From assembly GCA_936450465.1 (NCBI GenBank), contig OW388293.1, positions 30,819,860 to 30,883,859 on the forward strand: a stretch of 64,000 nucleotides of DNA. The letters are read 5' to 3'. Below, one piece after another: positions 12,160-26,087 of this stretch. Source of the stretch: Gibbula magus. Its lineage: Eukaryota; Mollusca; Gastropoda; Trochida; Trochidae. The position numbers and the translations under genes were made by a program. The notes under the pieces are model-generated. The model had not been told where the DNA came from. It saw only the letters and a list, made by a program, of their open reading frames with translations, and did no database searches. The number at the start of each line of letters is the position of its first letter. The stretch's first letter is position 1.

Positions 12160-12728
12160 AACAAGTAGTTGTCACTAAGGTGACATGATCCCCCGCCGCA
12201 AATTAATAAAAGCTCCACTTTGACCTTGAGAATGATGTCAAGGTCACCAAAATCTAATCAGCCCTTTGTCTTCCCTAGGAGGTGCTTTGTGTAAGATATG
12301 ATGGAATTCCTGTGAATGTTTTTTGAGATATCCCGCTGACAAGATTTACATGTACATTATCATGTCAGAATCCAAGTTCCACCGTGACCTTGAGAATAAT
12401 GTCAAGGTCACCAAAATCTAATCAGCCCTTTGTCTTTCCTTGGAGAAGCTATGTGTAAAATATGAAGAGAATCCAGCGAATGATTCTTGAGATATCCCGC
12501 TGACAAGGGTAAAATGACAAAGTCTCTTTGTCACCTTGAAATGAAGGTCAAGGTCAGAAACCTCTGTAGAGACATTACTCTTCCTATGATGAACCCATAT
12601 GCAAAATATGAAAAGAATCCAGTTAATGGTATTTGAGTTATTCCATTTCGTACGGACGTACAGATTGACGTACATACGGATGGAAGCAGTCGAATACTAT
12701 ATCCCCCGCTTCGCGCGGCAGGGGATAA
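12160..12728 (+). mobile_element. Pearl-like tandem-unit element, copy A
   Basis: Starts AACAAGTAGTTGTCAC with a short stem (GTCAC-TAAG-GTGAC), then ATGATCCCCCGCCGCAAATT. Internal units of about 150 bp recur (phrases ctcaaggtcac-like and gagatatcccgctgacaag), followed by a degenerate GGAC/GTAC stretch and a GC-rich end CCCCCGCTTCGCGCGG. This is the architecture described for mollusc pearl-type, Helitron-related non-autonomous elements. The family assignment is from memory of that architecture. Confidence 0.75.
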
Positions 12729-12889
12729 TAACATGAAGCACTGGTGAAAGCTTGTATTGAAGAACATCTAAATTGATATCCAATGGTTAAATTCTTTGAT
12801 AAGCTGATTGAAACCATTTTTATATTAAGTTAATTGGTTGGTAAGGCAGCTTTCAAGAGTTTCATTTACATCAAAGTGTCTATTAATCA

Positions 12890-13020
12890 TGCAGGAAGAA
12901 AATTTGCAACACCATTGTGGCTATGTATTGCAGTGAAACCTGCAAGCATACACTGACACTATGGATGGTACTGTACCATAATTCAAATAAATCTCCTGCA
13001 TGTAAAACAGTTCACTGGTA
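12890..13020 (-). mobile_element. SINE tail fragment
   Basis: 'gtattgcagtgaaacctgca' and 'ggatggtactgta' match the body of the SINEs at 2105 and 22640. The tRNA-like head is absent. Similar tail-only fragments are seen near 1078-1165, 15290-15350, 29350-29410 and 38640-38725. Confidence 0.5.
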
Positions 13021-13659
13021 AGCTTTTATATGTCAACTAAATTCCTACACAAGGTTTCAGAATGAATGTTTGTTATGCCTCCAAATCAGAGATTCCAGGA
13101 GTATATTGAATGATAGTTGACTTCATCACTGTAGCCAATCAGAAATGTAAATTTGAACTCTAGGAAATCAAATATTACCAGGATACAGGCTGTTGGATGG
13201 TTCTAAACAACTTATACACTCATTAGACAAGAATACATTTTTGAACTGCAGTTTTCTCAAAGAGTTTGAACTTAGAATTTGCCTTTCAAATTAAATTCAC
13301 ATCCAACACTTCATAAAATTTAAAGAAATAAATAACCAATATAATATAGCCATTATTGTAACAGATTGTGTGACAACTGAACATATGTTGCATAGTAAAT
13401 GGGAAACACAATATATTAACTTATCAATTGAAAATAGACTCCAGTTGGAAATTAGATGAGATGCCTTTTGATCATGTTCATGTCTGTTCATGTCTGTTCG
13501 TGTTCAGGTAAATTTGATTCATGTCAAAATGATACAGAAATGAACCACAATACGAATTTAAACATTCACATGTGATACATTGGTTAATGAAGCAACTTAC
13601 AAGACTTTATTATCCATATGGTTGAGTTATTATTATTGATAAGAGCACATTTGCACATT

Positions 13660-13937
13660 GTTTCCATTGTTTCACTTCCTGTATTTTGTCGTCTGTGATG
13701 TCATAAATCGATTGTTCGTGATGTCACTGTAAGTTGCCATCGAAAAAGAAGAGGGCCTTTTCCTGAATATGTCTACGTGAATCAAATGGAATAGAATAGG
13801 TTATAAAGAAATTATTACACTCGAAAGTGTGCCATATGACTTTTATGTAACTCGTCCAAGTGTATGTATAACCCTGCTATCGCTCGGGCATTACAACCAT
13901 TTACACTCGTATCGTAATAGTCATATGACACACTTAT
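13660..13937 (-). mobile_element. Fold-back element with decayed CRE sites, copy E1
   Basis: A hairpin with ends AGTGTGYCATATGACT (13825 and 13937) and centre 'ctatcgctcggg', next to a sequence with TGATGTCA twice. It matches the reverse complement of the element at 40921, including 'acgaacaatcg' and 'acagacgac'. The CRE palindromes have CpG to TpG changes. Confidence 0.7.
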
Positions 13938-15738
13938 ACCACTCAAACATGATTATGTCACAGGTGGAAATATTTCCCAGTGGTACCAGTAACTGAATAC
14001 AATTCAATGTAACAAATATTGAAAGATACTCTCTATAGGACAACATTTCACCATTTACACCTGCAGCCAGTGTATGTAGCAGACTTTTGAAGATTTCTGC
14101 TGAATTTCGCCATTTACATTGACCAAGCGTCAATTTTGGGCTGGTATGGTTGCTGATAAAATGAAAATGCTGATAATGCAACTACTTTATAACACTTCTA
14201 CAGGACCTGACGCACATGAATAGATGCAATGCATCTAAGGGTACTGAGGCCACAATCGATTCAGTACTACCGGCAGAGACCTCTCAATGTGCGACCCAGA
14301 TACAGAAATAGAAACGAACAAATCTTCAATATAAAATTGTTTAGGGTGAAATGTTAATGTAAACCAAAGAGTATTTTCATGTGACCGTTTTTGCACCATA
14401 GATAAAGAGCCCTATTGTCAATCATCATTATTACCAGGAACAATCAAATGACCATTTATTTGCAATTGATTCCATTCAACCATTTATACTTGCAAGACAC
14501 ACACAAGCACTACTGAATCAGTCCAATAGAAATGTATCATTTATCAGTGTTACAACCAGCATGATCACGTTGGTCCATTGCATTACATCAACGCAAGTGG
14601 CCATACACCAGTAATCATTGTTGATTTCCCTTCATAACATACTCACAGCAATCAGCTACTGTTACTAAACAAACTATAGCAAGTTTGGTTCCATTGCTCT
14701 ACAGATAAGGAGAAGCATTAAATGATAACTTCTATGTCATGGGAAAGAAGTTTCTGAAGAGATTCTTGTATAATTCCAAGCATGAGCTAAGTATTTTCAA
14801 ACATGAAAAACAAATTGCATGACAGCAACAGTTACTCCTGGCAGGATTCAAACCAAGATCCTTGATCAAAAGAAGACCACTCAAAACCAGGTACTTTATA
14901 TTGATAACAAGCATCTCTTCAGAGTGGACAGGTTTCAAGCCCATTCATTACCTTTTGATTCTAAACTGAACATTACATTTTATACGAACACACATCACCC
15001 GGCTGGTGACTGTTGGAGAACAGACTATAAGGAAGCTTGTTTTATTGATCTAGATGCAAGCTTGCGGACCTACATGATGAGCATACATCATAATTGATCA
15101 TCTTTATCATGGATAATTCATGTATGAGACTTACATCCCTGATTACATCAATGTGGCTGATATAGTAGGCTGGCCATTTGACATATGCCAGACAAAAGGA
15201 TTGACGTTGAAGGTGAATTCTGTCGTTGGAGGTGAATTCTGTCGCTTGTTGTCTTACACTGTATTCTAGGAATTTTCTCTGAAGTACTTGAAGGTATTAT
15301 TGCAGAAAAAATGGCTGTGCAATTCAGTGAAACCTCTAGCATCTGTTAGAATCAGCTCCCCATCAATACTGCAATGTATTTCTCTTTTCAGGTTGAGCAG
15401 ATTAAATCTAGACTTGTCTCCACGCTTCTATTATATTGTTGTCAAGAAAAAGTAAATGAATTCAGAGAACTTTGAGACAGGCTAGCATTACCCACTATAC
15501 TATACAATATACAGGTATTTAATCAACAACTAATTGGTCAAGACACACTTTCTCTCAGCCAAAGGTTCTTGAGAACTTGAAAATGCAAAAAGTTTACAAA
15601 CTGACGGCTTAATTAGCTAAAAGTTGCTGCTGTCATTTAGAACTGTAAAACCCAATATTTATGTTAGAAAGCAAATTCAAATGCTGTCAGACATTATACA
15701 ACTTATGAATTTTGAATGTAAATCAATATTCAACAAGC

Positions 15739-15867
15739 TACTGCCCGACAAACTTACGAAAAACCTCAAATGATAACTGTCCTGGTTACAGGGCCCTTAT
15801 ATTTATGAGAAGGCCTTGAATCAGAATAGTTATCATTTTAGACTATTCTCAAGTTTTTCGGGCAGTA
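15739..15867. mobile_element. 129-bp fold-back element
   Basis: TACTGCCCGACAAACTT at the left pairs with AAGTTTTTCGGGCAGTA at the right. A second internal pair is aaatgataact / agttatcattt. No coding content. Confidence 0.6.
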
Positions 15868-16221
15868 TATCAGACTACTCCTGGCATGAAATCACGTTTG
15901 CAAGATCATATTTCAGTTTTTATGACAAATTTCACAATAGCAATCCTGGATGTATTGCATATAAGGTGATCTTGTCATTGACATTTACAGCTGAAACATA
16001 AAGGAGAACCAATATACTATTACCATAACTTTTATCTGTAAACACATTTTAATTTTAAATGATATATTTCAACAAGTATACCATCAAGTTAGTCAATGCA
16101 AGAAAGATGATTGTGGATTTAAAACCTGTATAGAATCAAATATGTCATTAAACAAGATCTACCTTTACTGATTTGACTTCTTCAGCTGAGGCTAAAGCAT
16201 CTTCGAAACCAACTTCCTTAT

Positions 16222-16374
16222 GCAAGGCATAACTCTAATCAGTCTCCTGGCTGATTAAAGCCTTGCCGTATTTCCTTAAGGTTTCCATGCTGGGAAATCA
16301 GAGCCAAGTGTGCATTACAGGTGCAGTGCTATCTTAGCACAGAAAAGTGAGGGAAATAATGCAAGGCTTAAATC
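16222..16374. mobile_element. Short inverted-repeat element, copy 1
   Basis: Internal inverted pair 'gattaaagccttgccgta' / 'aatgcaaggcttaaatc'. Shares the lead-in 'gcaaggcataactct' with the copy at 57519. About 150 bp, non-coding. Confidence 0.65.
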
Positions 16375-16629
16375 TTAAGGGAGAATATAGGTATCAAAGG
16401 ACAAACATAAAAGAAACATGAAATCAATCATATATGTAGGGCTGTACATGAGCTGGATGGATGGACCACTTCTTATGATTAAAGAGAATATATCGTGAAG
16501 GTAACAGCAAGTGTCCTTGATCCAAGACAGCACTAGAATAAGGACAGTAGATGAACCAATCGGTCAATCAAAAGCATGATAATACAGGGCTTGCAGTACT
16601 GAGGTGAGATCTCTATGCATTTACTTTGC

Positions 16630-16850
16630 TGGGGTGGGGACTGGGTTAGCACATCTGACTTTAGATCATGTGGCTTGAGGTTTGAATTCAGTCAGGGGCT
16701 AGGCAACTGTCTGATGTAGGGAACTAGTAAGGTTTGGATGCATTGCTACATTAAAATTGAGTGCAGTAAGAACAAGTGCCCACTTGTTCCAACGATTCTT
16801 GCATGTTTCACTGCAATGCATGGTATTGCAGGCTTTTCAACTAATATAAG
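16630..16850 (+). mobile_element. tRNA-headed SINE
   Basis: ggggactgggttagcacatc, then a B-box-like ggtttgaattc, and a tail 'tttcactgcaatgcatggta' followed by ttgcaggctt. Same family as the SINE at 2105, opposite orientation. Confidence 0.6.
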
Positions 16851-19800
16851 CATTATCAGTTTTGTTCCTAGGTTATCATCTGAGGGGGTCATTTTGGCCA
16901 ATTCTGAACAGATGGGTCCCTTTGAAATGTGAAATGGTAAAAGTATCCTACTTCTCCAAATGTTATGGGACACAGAGCTAAGAGGGTGGGCAAATTTCCC
17001 CCAGGACCCCCTCTAGGAAACACTGCACTATACGTGTGTATCACTTCCTCTCACCACATGGACAGGATTCAACAGCACAAGAACACCTTATCTGAGTCCT
17101 GTTCATCATTTGAGGAGGATTTATTGAAAAGCAGGTGTGGCTTTTTCTTGCCTCCATTGAATTCAGTTTTATAATAGGCTTCTCCTTCATATTTGATACA
17201 TCTTGTATATACACAGTAACACTATGAGTCAATTAAGCATTGGGCAACAAATCAAGGGTTACTCGTCCAGTAATTGCCACATTTAAGCCCCCTCCCTATA
17301 AAGCGCCACCTATTACAAAATCATTCATAAAATGTATCTCTCTTTAACCCTAAGTCAGTGTTATAACAATGGAATGCTGCACATTGTAACAAGTAAACAC
17401 ACAATCTAACAACATGGATGTTATACCCAAATAATATTGTTCTTAATAAATGCCCTTTCATTATAAATGGGTACCCTCATCAGATCCCCCCTTTTGTAAC
17501 AAAGCACCCAGGGAGATCTGATCTGTATGAAATACAAATGTTCAACACAGAAGAGAAATGGAGTTGAGGAATCTAACACTCTGTACACTTTATAAATGAT
17601 ACATTTATGCAGCTCTCCACAAGCAAAGCATCGAGTTCCACGTTATTCAGTTGGCAGGTACTCATGTTTTTGTTTCAGGAACAATCAATACATTGCCACT
17701 GTGTGAACCGAGAACAGGGAGTAGCTTGAATTGATGCTAGTTTCCTCATCATGAAATAGTTTTTAAAATACAAGGGAATGGAGAGCAGGCTGTTGGTGTG
17801 AACCAATAGAGTAGTTGATCATCAGGTCTCCTCTGGTGTATCTACCCTTGGTTGAGAATAACTAATGTTCTTGGTATGCCTTGTAATACTCATTTCCAAA
17901 CTACAACTTCCTGTAAATTAGCACCACAGGAATGATTTTCCCCTAGATTCTTCTTGTATTACCCTTAAGGGGAAACTTGGGCCCCAAAGAACTTCATATT
18001 TCTATTACTTACTCAAAAGTCTTTCACTGACATCATTTGTCATTATATTATATTTTGAAGTTATAAAATAAAAGTGATCACTGACATGTGTGAGAATGTC
18101 TGGTTTGGCCAGGTCAGCTAACACAACATTTTTCAATATTTGAAGAAATCGATCACTTGTAAACAAGACTCGTTGACGTCTCCTTTTTTTGTAACTCAAT
18201 TTCCACAAGGACCTGCCTCCTTTTTAAGACAACCAACTATCAACATTGGCATGACGGTCAGACAAAGCTCTGAGACTTGTGTAAAAAAAACTGCTGCATT
18301 CAATATTTACTACATTTTGAATTGGAACTAAAAACCAATTACTGTTTTAGTGTCAACTTTGCATTCTGACAACTTCAACATTGGTTTCCAACAAAGGACT
18401 CAATCCATGAAATTGCTGATGCGCAATGGTTGCTTCAAATAAACAATACGATGAAAGTAGGTCAATTTGAGTCTGCGCTTACAAATCAATACAAAGAATC
18501 TTCTCTGCGAGCTCGTCATTACACGCTGCTATCATATCAGTCTCCGTTTAGTTAGGTGCTATCATGTATTGATCGAGCGCAGGGGGAATACAATAACATA
18601 TCCCCTGCAATGATGATTGGGTATATAGCCATAACAACCAGTAGATTCAATGACTGCTCCTTTTGATGATGTTGATGGCTGCTTAATCATTATGTTCATC
18701 GAAAAGTTGAAATGGTAGACTTGACAGTGATGGCGGTGATTGGTTGAAGCCTGCTGACAAAAGAATATGGCTGAAAGACCCAGTCTCTCCTCTCAGAGGG
18801 TGCTCACGTCATATCATCCACCAGAACCACCTATAAATGGTGTTATCCAACCATTTTTTGCTCCATAGCAAAAGGTCGCTTTTTTAACAAAAGAGATTTC
18901 CATGAATATACTGGGATAGTTTATGAACAAGTATCTTTTCTGGAACATTTGAATATAATGCTTAGTTGAACACTTACATTTGTTTAAGTCAGACCTATTT
19001 CTGAAACTTTTATAAATGAAATTATACTGTAGCAACAAACATTTTATGTGAAAGGTTGTTATCTTGAATCCAGCCAGGAAACAAACATGCCCTCATTACT
19101 TCATTATCTTCAACAGCATCAAGTAGCCTCTTAAGTCAGGTATTTTCTATTTTCTACCTAAAGGTAATTACATCTTATCACAGACATTTTACATTATCTC
19201 TTCGTGAGAACATGCTAGATCAGTGATATTGAGTCTTGAACTAATCAAACCCTCTTTCCTGAACGATAAATCTAGTTGAAGAGATTTACACTCACAGTTA
19301 ACACTTTGATGGCTTGGCATATTTTACAAGACAGGTTGTACATAGGTTACCTGTATTTGAGAAAAATGAATGACTGAACTTTATCTATCAGAGCCAGATC
19401 AACCACGATGCTGTGCTTGTGAAGGGTACCCTGTGTACCCACATGGATACAAGTGGGTACAGAACGGGTACAAGTGGGTACAGAATTAGACTTATCTTGG
19501 TTAGCATGCAGCTGTTTCCAAAGTTATTGACACCATATATGTGATTTTAACAAAGATCACCATTTGGGCCATCACTGTTTCTGTCACCTCATGAAGGTGA
19601 CATAGTATCACTTGGACTTCTTATTAGGTCACTATTGTGGTGGCAACATAGAAAGCATGTGATCAAATGAAAGTGAAATAAATGGATGATGATATCAAGC
19701 AAATCATATCTTATGATTCAGACTGTATCACAAACTGTCGTCAGATTTCTGATGCAGAATTGACAAAACAAAGACAAAAATACTAAATGAAAGCTTTGAA

Positions 19801-20841
19801 GGAAGTGTTTCAACCATAAACATTTAAACGTAAAAAAAAAAGTTGAAAAATCTGACATCGAATGATTTGAACAGGACCACTCAACAAGAAAAGTTAATTG
19901 GTTTTGGGGCACATTTTTTTCAAAAGTGACGAGGGCGGTAGGACTTTATTTTTATTTTTTGTTTGAAAGAAATAATGACGAGGAAGGAGTACATTTAACA
20001 CACTATCAATGTTCACTAAAGACGTGATCATTGATGTCTGTAAATAAACTTGATTCTCATAACAGAACAGTAATAACTGAAAAAGAACTATCTTTCATCT
20101 TTTTCAAATGAAGAAATTGATGACGTAAATGACAGATTCTTTGTCTCCAAATAGATCACAAAGGATTTCAGACTGTAAAATCCATTCACTGTCTATTTAA
20201 AAACTTGACAAGCATTAGCTGATGAGAGGCGAGGGATCTATTTGGCGAATATAAACATAAAATTCATTTTGTAAATGGAACTAATCATATAACTCGGTCA
20301 ATAAAAGAATTAAGTTTATTTTGGGCACAAAAACTTGATATTTATCGATTTAAAGAGGAAATTATCTGAAAATTACAAATTGTTCAAAAGCTTATTTCAG
20401 ACTTCTTTTAAACATAACAACAACTTGAAATGATTTTCCCAAAATAGCTGGAAGAAAGATTTGATTTGAATATGGAAATAACGCAGGTCATGACACATAC
20501 TTATCTGCTTTTATCAGGTACCACCAAACAACAAACAGGTGATGTGCGAGACAGATGATGAAACTGTCATACACATTATTGAACTCTGAAAATCTACGAT
20601 CATTTTTTTTATCAACAACTCTCTATGTAACATTCAATTTGCCAAATCATACTACCAAGAGAAAGAAATGCTTTATGGTACATCATTTAGGACCATTATG
20701 ACCCAGTTTTCCATAATGAGCCAATTTTCTCCTTGACCCAGCTGCCACATATCACAAAATCTGTAACAACTGATGCAATGGTCTAACACCATTGCCTTGA
20801 CATCTTGTACAAAACTTAAGATAAGTAATTGTTGTACTTAC

Positions 20842-20979
20842 GTAGTATTAGATGAGTGAGAACACAGGCAAATATATAAATACAGAGAATGGATAAGGAG
20901 AGGATGAAGAGGTAAAAATATCGGTAGTTTCTCTTCCCGACGCAGTTGCCCACCCACGGACAGTGGTGGTCGAATCGCT
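20842..20979 (-). CDS. ZDHHC14: ZDHHC14-like exon 4 (DHHC catalytic motif, TM3)
   Basis: A 138-nt exon with acceptor TTTCAG|AG and donor C|GTAAGT. It encodes [20 protein letters not shown] followed by TM3 ([20 protein letters not shown], then LTHLIL). Asp185-His186-His187-Cys188 form the catalytic motif, with Cys188 the acyl-accepting nucleophile, and Cys194 completes the second zinc site. All key residues are intact, so the enzyme should be active. An 85-bp tandem duplication lies about 50 bp upstream of the acceptor. Confidence 0.98.
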
Positions 20980-21031
20980 CTGAAACAGAAAAAGATGGAT
21001 TGGCAGAGTTGCATAGTGGAGTTGTAAATAG

Positions 21032-21199
21032 TGGGTAATAAAAATATCAATATAATAAACTTATTCCATGTTGTTAAAAGATGATGGGCTTCAGGACGTA
21101 TACTTCAGAAGAAGGTGGGTAATAAAAATATCAGTATCATAAACTTATTCCATATTGTTAAAGATTATAGGTTTCAGGATGTATACTTCTCAAGGAGAT
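21032..21199 (+). repeat. 85-bp tandem duplication
   Basis: Two copies of a unit beginning gtgggtaataaaaatatca, with the phrases 'ataaacttattccat' and 'caggacgtatacttc'. About 10% differences. Confidence 0.8.
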
Positions 21200-22639
21200 G
21201 AGTACTGTTTGCAACACCGTGAACATGCTTCCACATGTCGGATATTTATACATGCATTCTGTTGAGGTCATTTTGTCTAAACCCATTTGAATTTAGCGAT
21301 TTGAAATCAGATAAATTACCCATGACCCCCTAAATTGTACCAGTAATCTTTTTAATTCTTAATGAAGTAATTGATAGCTTGACAATCGGTTGACACCATG
21401 TTCTATTTAAAATTTAAAATATTTGGTATAGATTCAACCAAACTCAACAGGCTGAAAACTGCATCATATCTTGGATAGGCTGTGAGTATTCCTACACCAG
21501 GTTATGGGTTTAATATGCGCAATATGCCAACAAATGCTTTCATTTAAGATTGCCCTACATTATGGATCAAAGTTTTTTAGTTAATCACGTCAATATGTTG
21601 AACTTGACTATAAGTGAAAGAATGTGTTCTGAGATAAACATTAAGGATGATCTACACTGAGTCAGCCAGTCTGTTCAATAGAAGTGTAAGCAGATAGCCA
21701 TCTGTGCTTGGAACAGACCACCAATTGAATGAGCCACTTATGCAAGCATCATGATCTCTTATTTTCTACCTTCCAGGTGCTTGGAGTCTATGTATCTAGC
21801 TATCTCATTTAACTGACATATTTCCGAAACTATGAGTGTCTTGCAAGATCCGATATAAATGATAGACAATTTAGCTGCTGATTTAATTAGTTTAGTTTAC
21901 TGAAAGTTACAATCTTTAACAAAAGTTAACAAAAGCCGTTTTTCAAAAGTAGAAAATGATTGTTAAACTTATTATAATATTTACATATTTTATGATAATT
22001 AAAACATGGATTCAAATTGATTGCAAATTCCATCATAAAGTGAATTATGCTGAAAATTGCTTCATGGGCAAGTTTACAAAAATCAGGCTAAGCTATGACA
22101 ATGTTGACACTTGCCTTCTGGCAAGATCATATTTACCGTAAACCAAATTTTATCCTATCCATCCACGATGCTTGACAAATTCTTACAATTTCTAGCTTAT
22201 CTGTTAATTTGATAAGTGTCCCTAGGTGGTTTGATAAGTGGAATTATTCCTAGTTTCAGATATAGGTCATCCAGGATTGGCCAGCAACAATAATTAGTCT
22301 CTCCAAAGACATTCCCTCCTGACACAACCGCAGGGTTTAAATAACACAGTTACCTCCCCTATTGGTCAGTTTCCCTCTAAGATGATTCCCAACCTCTGGG
22401 ACCTGTTCTACTAACCCATCTTAGCTCAAAGACCAGAAATAGGAATGGAAAGCAGTAGGTCGGATGAAAGTTAAGTTTACAAAACATTTTACAGTTTCTC
22501 TTATTTTATCCAAAAACAATTCTTAACCATTGTTCAATCATGAGCTGATTTCATTTCTGGAGCAGGAATCTGATAATATTATGTGATTTGCAGATCGCAT
22601 CTCTTACAGTCCAGTTCACTGTTATGAAAACTAGTATTA

Positions 22640-22858
22640 GGAAGAAAGCCTGCAATTATGCCACTATACATATTGCAGGAAAACCTGCAATTATTCGACT
22701 GACACTAGAATATCAGGGGTGGTACTAAATGTAGTATTGCACCCATCTTTATAGCATGTAGGACATTTCTCTACATCAAAGCTTACAAGAAAGCCCCTGG
22801 TTGAATTCAAACCCCAAACCTCTTAATCCAAAATCAAACGTGCTTTCCCCCCTCCCTG
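22640..22858 (-). mobile_element. tRNA-headed SINE
   Basis: On the plus strand it begins with 'gaagaaagcctgcaattatg' and ends with 'gaattcaaaccccaaacctc', the reverse complement of a B box. Same family as the SINE at 2105. Confidence 0.6.
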
Positions 22859-24119
22859 AGGACAGAGAGTTGAAATTAGACTGTAGGACTTCCATTCACA
22901 TTATCATCAGAGCTAGATGTTCTCTGCCCAGTGCAACCATATAACTGAAGTTCATTGCTAATACAGGCATCATCTGGTGAGCCCATGTGGTCCAGTTCTA
23001 ACAGCTAATTACAGGAATCTCTTCTGCTCTCATCTTTATGTCTTGTCATTGTGGAGTCCCTAGAGTGTTCAACATAGTACAGTGAGGAAGGGAAGTGTAA
23101 ACGTCATTTCTCCATTTTCTATTTCTTTGGATAGTTTCATCTTAAAAGCCTAGTGTTCTACTTATTGTCAAATTAACAAATTATCCTTGCTTTAATCATG
23201 GCCCAAACAATAAACTGCAATCTGAGCATTGTGTTTTGACCGTGGGAGGAGAATGAGGGAGAATGATTTGCACAAAACATGACCCTTTGTTTGTTAACAT
23301 TAGCATATTCATTGCACAAGAATCGTCAGTATATTATCAGCGAAAGCCTGAACGGCACAATTATCGACCAAGCCTTCACAGTAAACAGACCTTATCTTTA
23401 CACGCGAGACAGCCATGCATCAAGTACCTACTTGAAGGTAACATTAGTAGTTGGGGATCCGTCTACACCTATATCAGTCTTTATGGCTTTATTTTCATTT
23501 TCCACTTTATTGGTTTAAAATGATGGTGAAGAGATTAGAACAGAAGCATCTGCAACTAAAGATCTTGGAAATCTAGACTTGCTTATGTTGATTATGATTT
23601 TGCATAAATTATTCACTTGATCTGAGTTGATCATATGATTTAGGACATAAGACTGTATGTTAGTATAGGAAAGTTAGTTGGTTTTATTTGAAAGGGGATC
23701 GTAGAGATTGTGCCAGCCTTGTTCCCAGGTGCACAGCTGAGGGGTTATTTTGACCAATTCTAAGTGGAACGAACTCTTTACAGTGTTAAAGAAAGGTGTC
23801 CTATTTCCTATAATTTTAAGGCACAAAAGGATGGGCAAATATCACCAGGACCCCATCTCGGAATAACACTCTGTGCATTTACTTAGATCTAAACTATTTT
23901 TGGGTCTTCATTATCACTTACTTAAAATGTTTTGAAAAAGAATGTTGATTCAAGTGAAATATGAAATGTTTACCATGCGACTTGCTTCATCAAGTGCCCA
24001 ATTCAAGGTACAACATATGAATATTCCTAGACTGCAGAATGGTCTGTACTTTTATATTATTTAAAATATATTCTTATGATATGGATTAAGTCTAACAGGA
24101 CTATGATAATCAATGTATA

Positions 24120-24420
24120 CTGGTTTATTACTCAACCGTGGTGAGATCAATCATTAGATAACAATCAGTTGGTTACACACATGTGTGATACCACCGCGTG
24201 ATGCAATAACATCATAATCGGTGCGTAACGTCACAGTCGTTTTTGGTTGACGTCAGAATATATAAAATACTAAACTCGGTCCCATTGGATAACACGTTTA
24301 TGAAAGTCTTGAATGGTATCGGTATTTAACTCGCTTTCGCTCATTAAAATACCAACCATTCACTCGTTTAATAAACTTGTTGACATCGTTTAGTATTCTA
24401 TATATTCAACACTTAATCAA
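24120..24420 (+). mobile_element. Fold-back element, copy E2
   Basis: Contains accaccgcgtg, aacgtcac, TGACGTCA (24249-24256), then 'aatactaaactcggtc' and a hairpin of 'gaatggtatcgg' with 'accaaccattc' around the centre 'actcgctttcgctcat'. Related to the element at 34320. Confidence 0.65.
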
Positions 24421-25928
24421 ACACCACAGATCATGTCTCCTAAAACTTCCCGAGGTTATTTTAATGTAGTAGAAAATGAATCATAACATGTGTTACAACA
24501 GCAAGAGATAGTGTTCCTTTGAAAGAAATTCATTGATTCTAAAACAAGAAGGAACTTAATCTTGAAGATCTGCAAGATGAAATGCCAAATACAAATTCAC
24601 GAAATATTACGTGTTAATCAAAAGTTTGATCAGATTTTAAGATTGTTTTAAAACAATTAAAAATCTTCTCTGATATTGAAATTAGTCAATTAAAAATATT
24701 ACAGAATGTTCATCACTTCAACATCATAAAGACCACCTGAAAACCAAGAATTACTGATAAATGTCAAATACGTGTATCCAATTTATTAGTTCTAAAGTGA
24801 AAGTGACACCTTTTTCAACTGTTATTGGCAGGTATTACAAATGTAACAATGTCAACTATATTTCCTTTGCTATTAGCTTTGAAAGGTTTCAATAATAACT
24901 CAGTCAAAAGTTTCAAAGAACTCCTATATTAAACTAATTAAATTTAAATATAAACTCATATGTTAGAAGGGAATCAAAATCATTGAAAATTGATATAAAT
25001 GTCATACAAGCAAAGCAGCACTTGGGAAGCAAAATTGAAACTTTGATAACAATGATTGGCATATTCATTTTTAATGTCAGAGATATTTCCAGGCAGTAGC
25101 TGATGTTGTATCAGTCAATAGCATCACAGATTTCAGATTATGTGTCAATAGCAATTTAACTAAAATGTCTAAGGGGAAATCAAAATCAATAAAAATTCTG
25201 TTTAAATGTCATATTTCACTTTTAGGATTCTTAATAAGCCTAGCGTAGTTACTAGTTACCATGTCTGAAGTGTCACACTCACAGCAATCATATAAGTAAG
25301 TTAAATGTCTGATGTGTCTCAGTAGTCATATAAATCGGTAAAATTTTTAAATGAAATAAAACTTGCCCGAAGCTACACCAAAACTAAGAATTCTTGACAA
25401 ATGTCAAACGTGCAATGTAGTACTTTTCATACGAAACCGACACCTTTGATGACAGTGATTGGCAGTCAGAGATCTGCAATGTGCATTACAGTCGTACACT
25501 TAACAATTCTGTGTTCTGGTACAGCGTAGGCTACAAATTTCCCGTTTACTTGCCCAAAATCGATAACTAGCCTTTTTTGTAGAACTGCAGCAGGAGATTA
25601 TCAGATTTGCTATCTTTCAAAACCAGCTGGCTATTACAGTATGAAGGGGAATTGTAAAAGACCATGACATATGGCAGACATTATTGTCCCTAGAATCAGA
25701 AGGTTTGTCTGAAATTCAAGTAAATGTTGGCCATTGTTTTAAACGATATGCAAATCATCTGACATACAGGTGAATTCTTACGGAACACTTGCTAAGTCAG
25801 TGACCTCAGACTTACATATTTGTAAACAAGATTCACACATGGTTTTCACGATGCTACAATGAATAATTCCAGTGATGCAGAGGGTATATTGACTTATTAC
25901 CAGATATGATGATATAAGTAATACTTAC

Positions 25929-26087
25929 CAACACAGTTATCACACAGGCTGCAGTGGGAGGCCCTGGGCGGGCGGAATATTTTACATGTAAAGCAGTACT
26001 TGAGTTTGACCACCTGGCCCTTGACCACAACCTCGCGGGTTCGGGGCGGGGGCCGGTATGTTCCCGGGGAACCAGCATTGGGAACCT
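25929..26087 (-). CDS. ZDHHC14: ZDHHC14-like exon 3 (first half of Cys-rich domain)
   Basis: A 159-nt exon with acceptor TTGCAG|AG and donor G|GTAAGT, phase 1 at both ends. It encodes [20 protein letters not shown], then the invariant block [20 protein letters not shown] and DNCV. Cys160, Cys163, His173, Cys174, Cys177 and Cys180 are the expected ligands of the two zinc fingers in the Cys-rich domain. The reading frame continues past the donor into the intron with unrelated residues ([10 protein letters not shown]), so the exon end is set by the splice site and by continuity with exon 4. Confidence 0.97.

Larger units (their letters stand above)
5468..20841 (-). other. ZDHHC14-like intron 4 (15.4 kb)
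   Basis: No coding exon was recognised between exons 5 and 4, and the protein is continuous across the junction. The intron carries a pearl-like element (12160-12728), fold-back elements (13660-13937, 15739-15867), an inverted-repeat element (16222-16374), SINE copies and decayed tandem duplications at 9300-12000. A CT run sits at 8321-8338 and a G run at 9977-9987. A sequence rich in taccg/cggta around 5920-6400 may be another decayed transposon. Confidence 0.75.
20980..25928 (-). other. ZDHHC14-like intron 3 (4.9 kb)
   Basis: Joins the two halves of the Cys-rich domain. It holds the 85-bp duplication (21032-21199), a SINE (22640-22858), a fold-back element (24120-24420) and diverged tandem copies around 24720-25480 that share phrases such as aatgtca, gacaccttt and cagtgattggca. 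No gene was recognised. Confidence 0.75.
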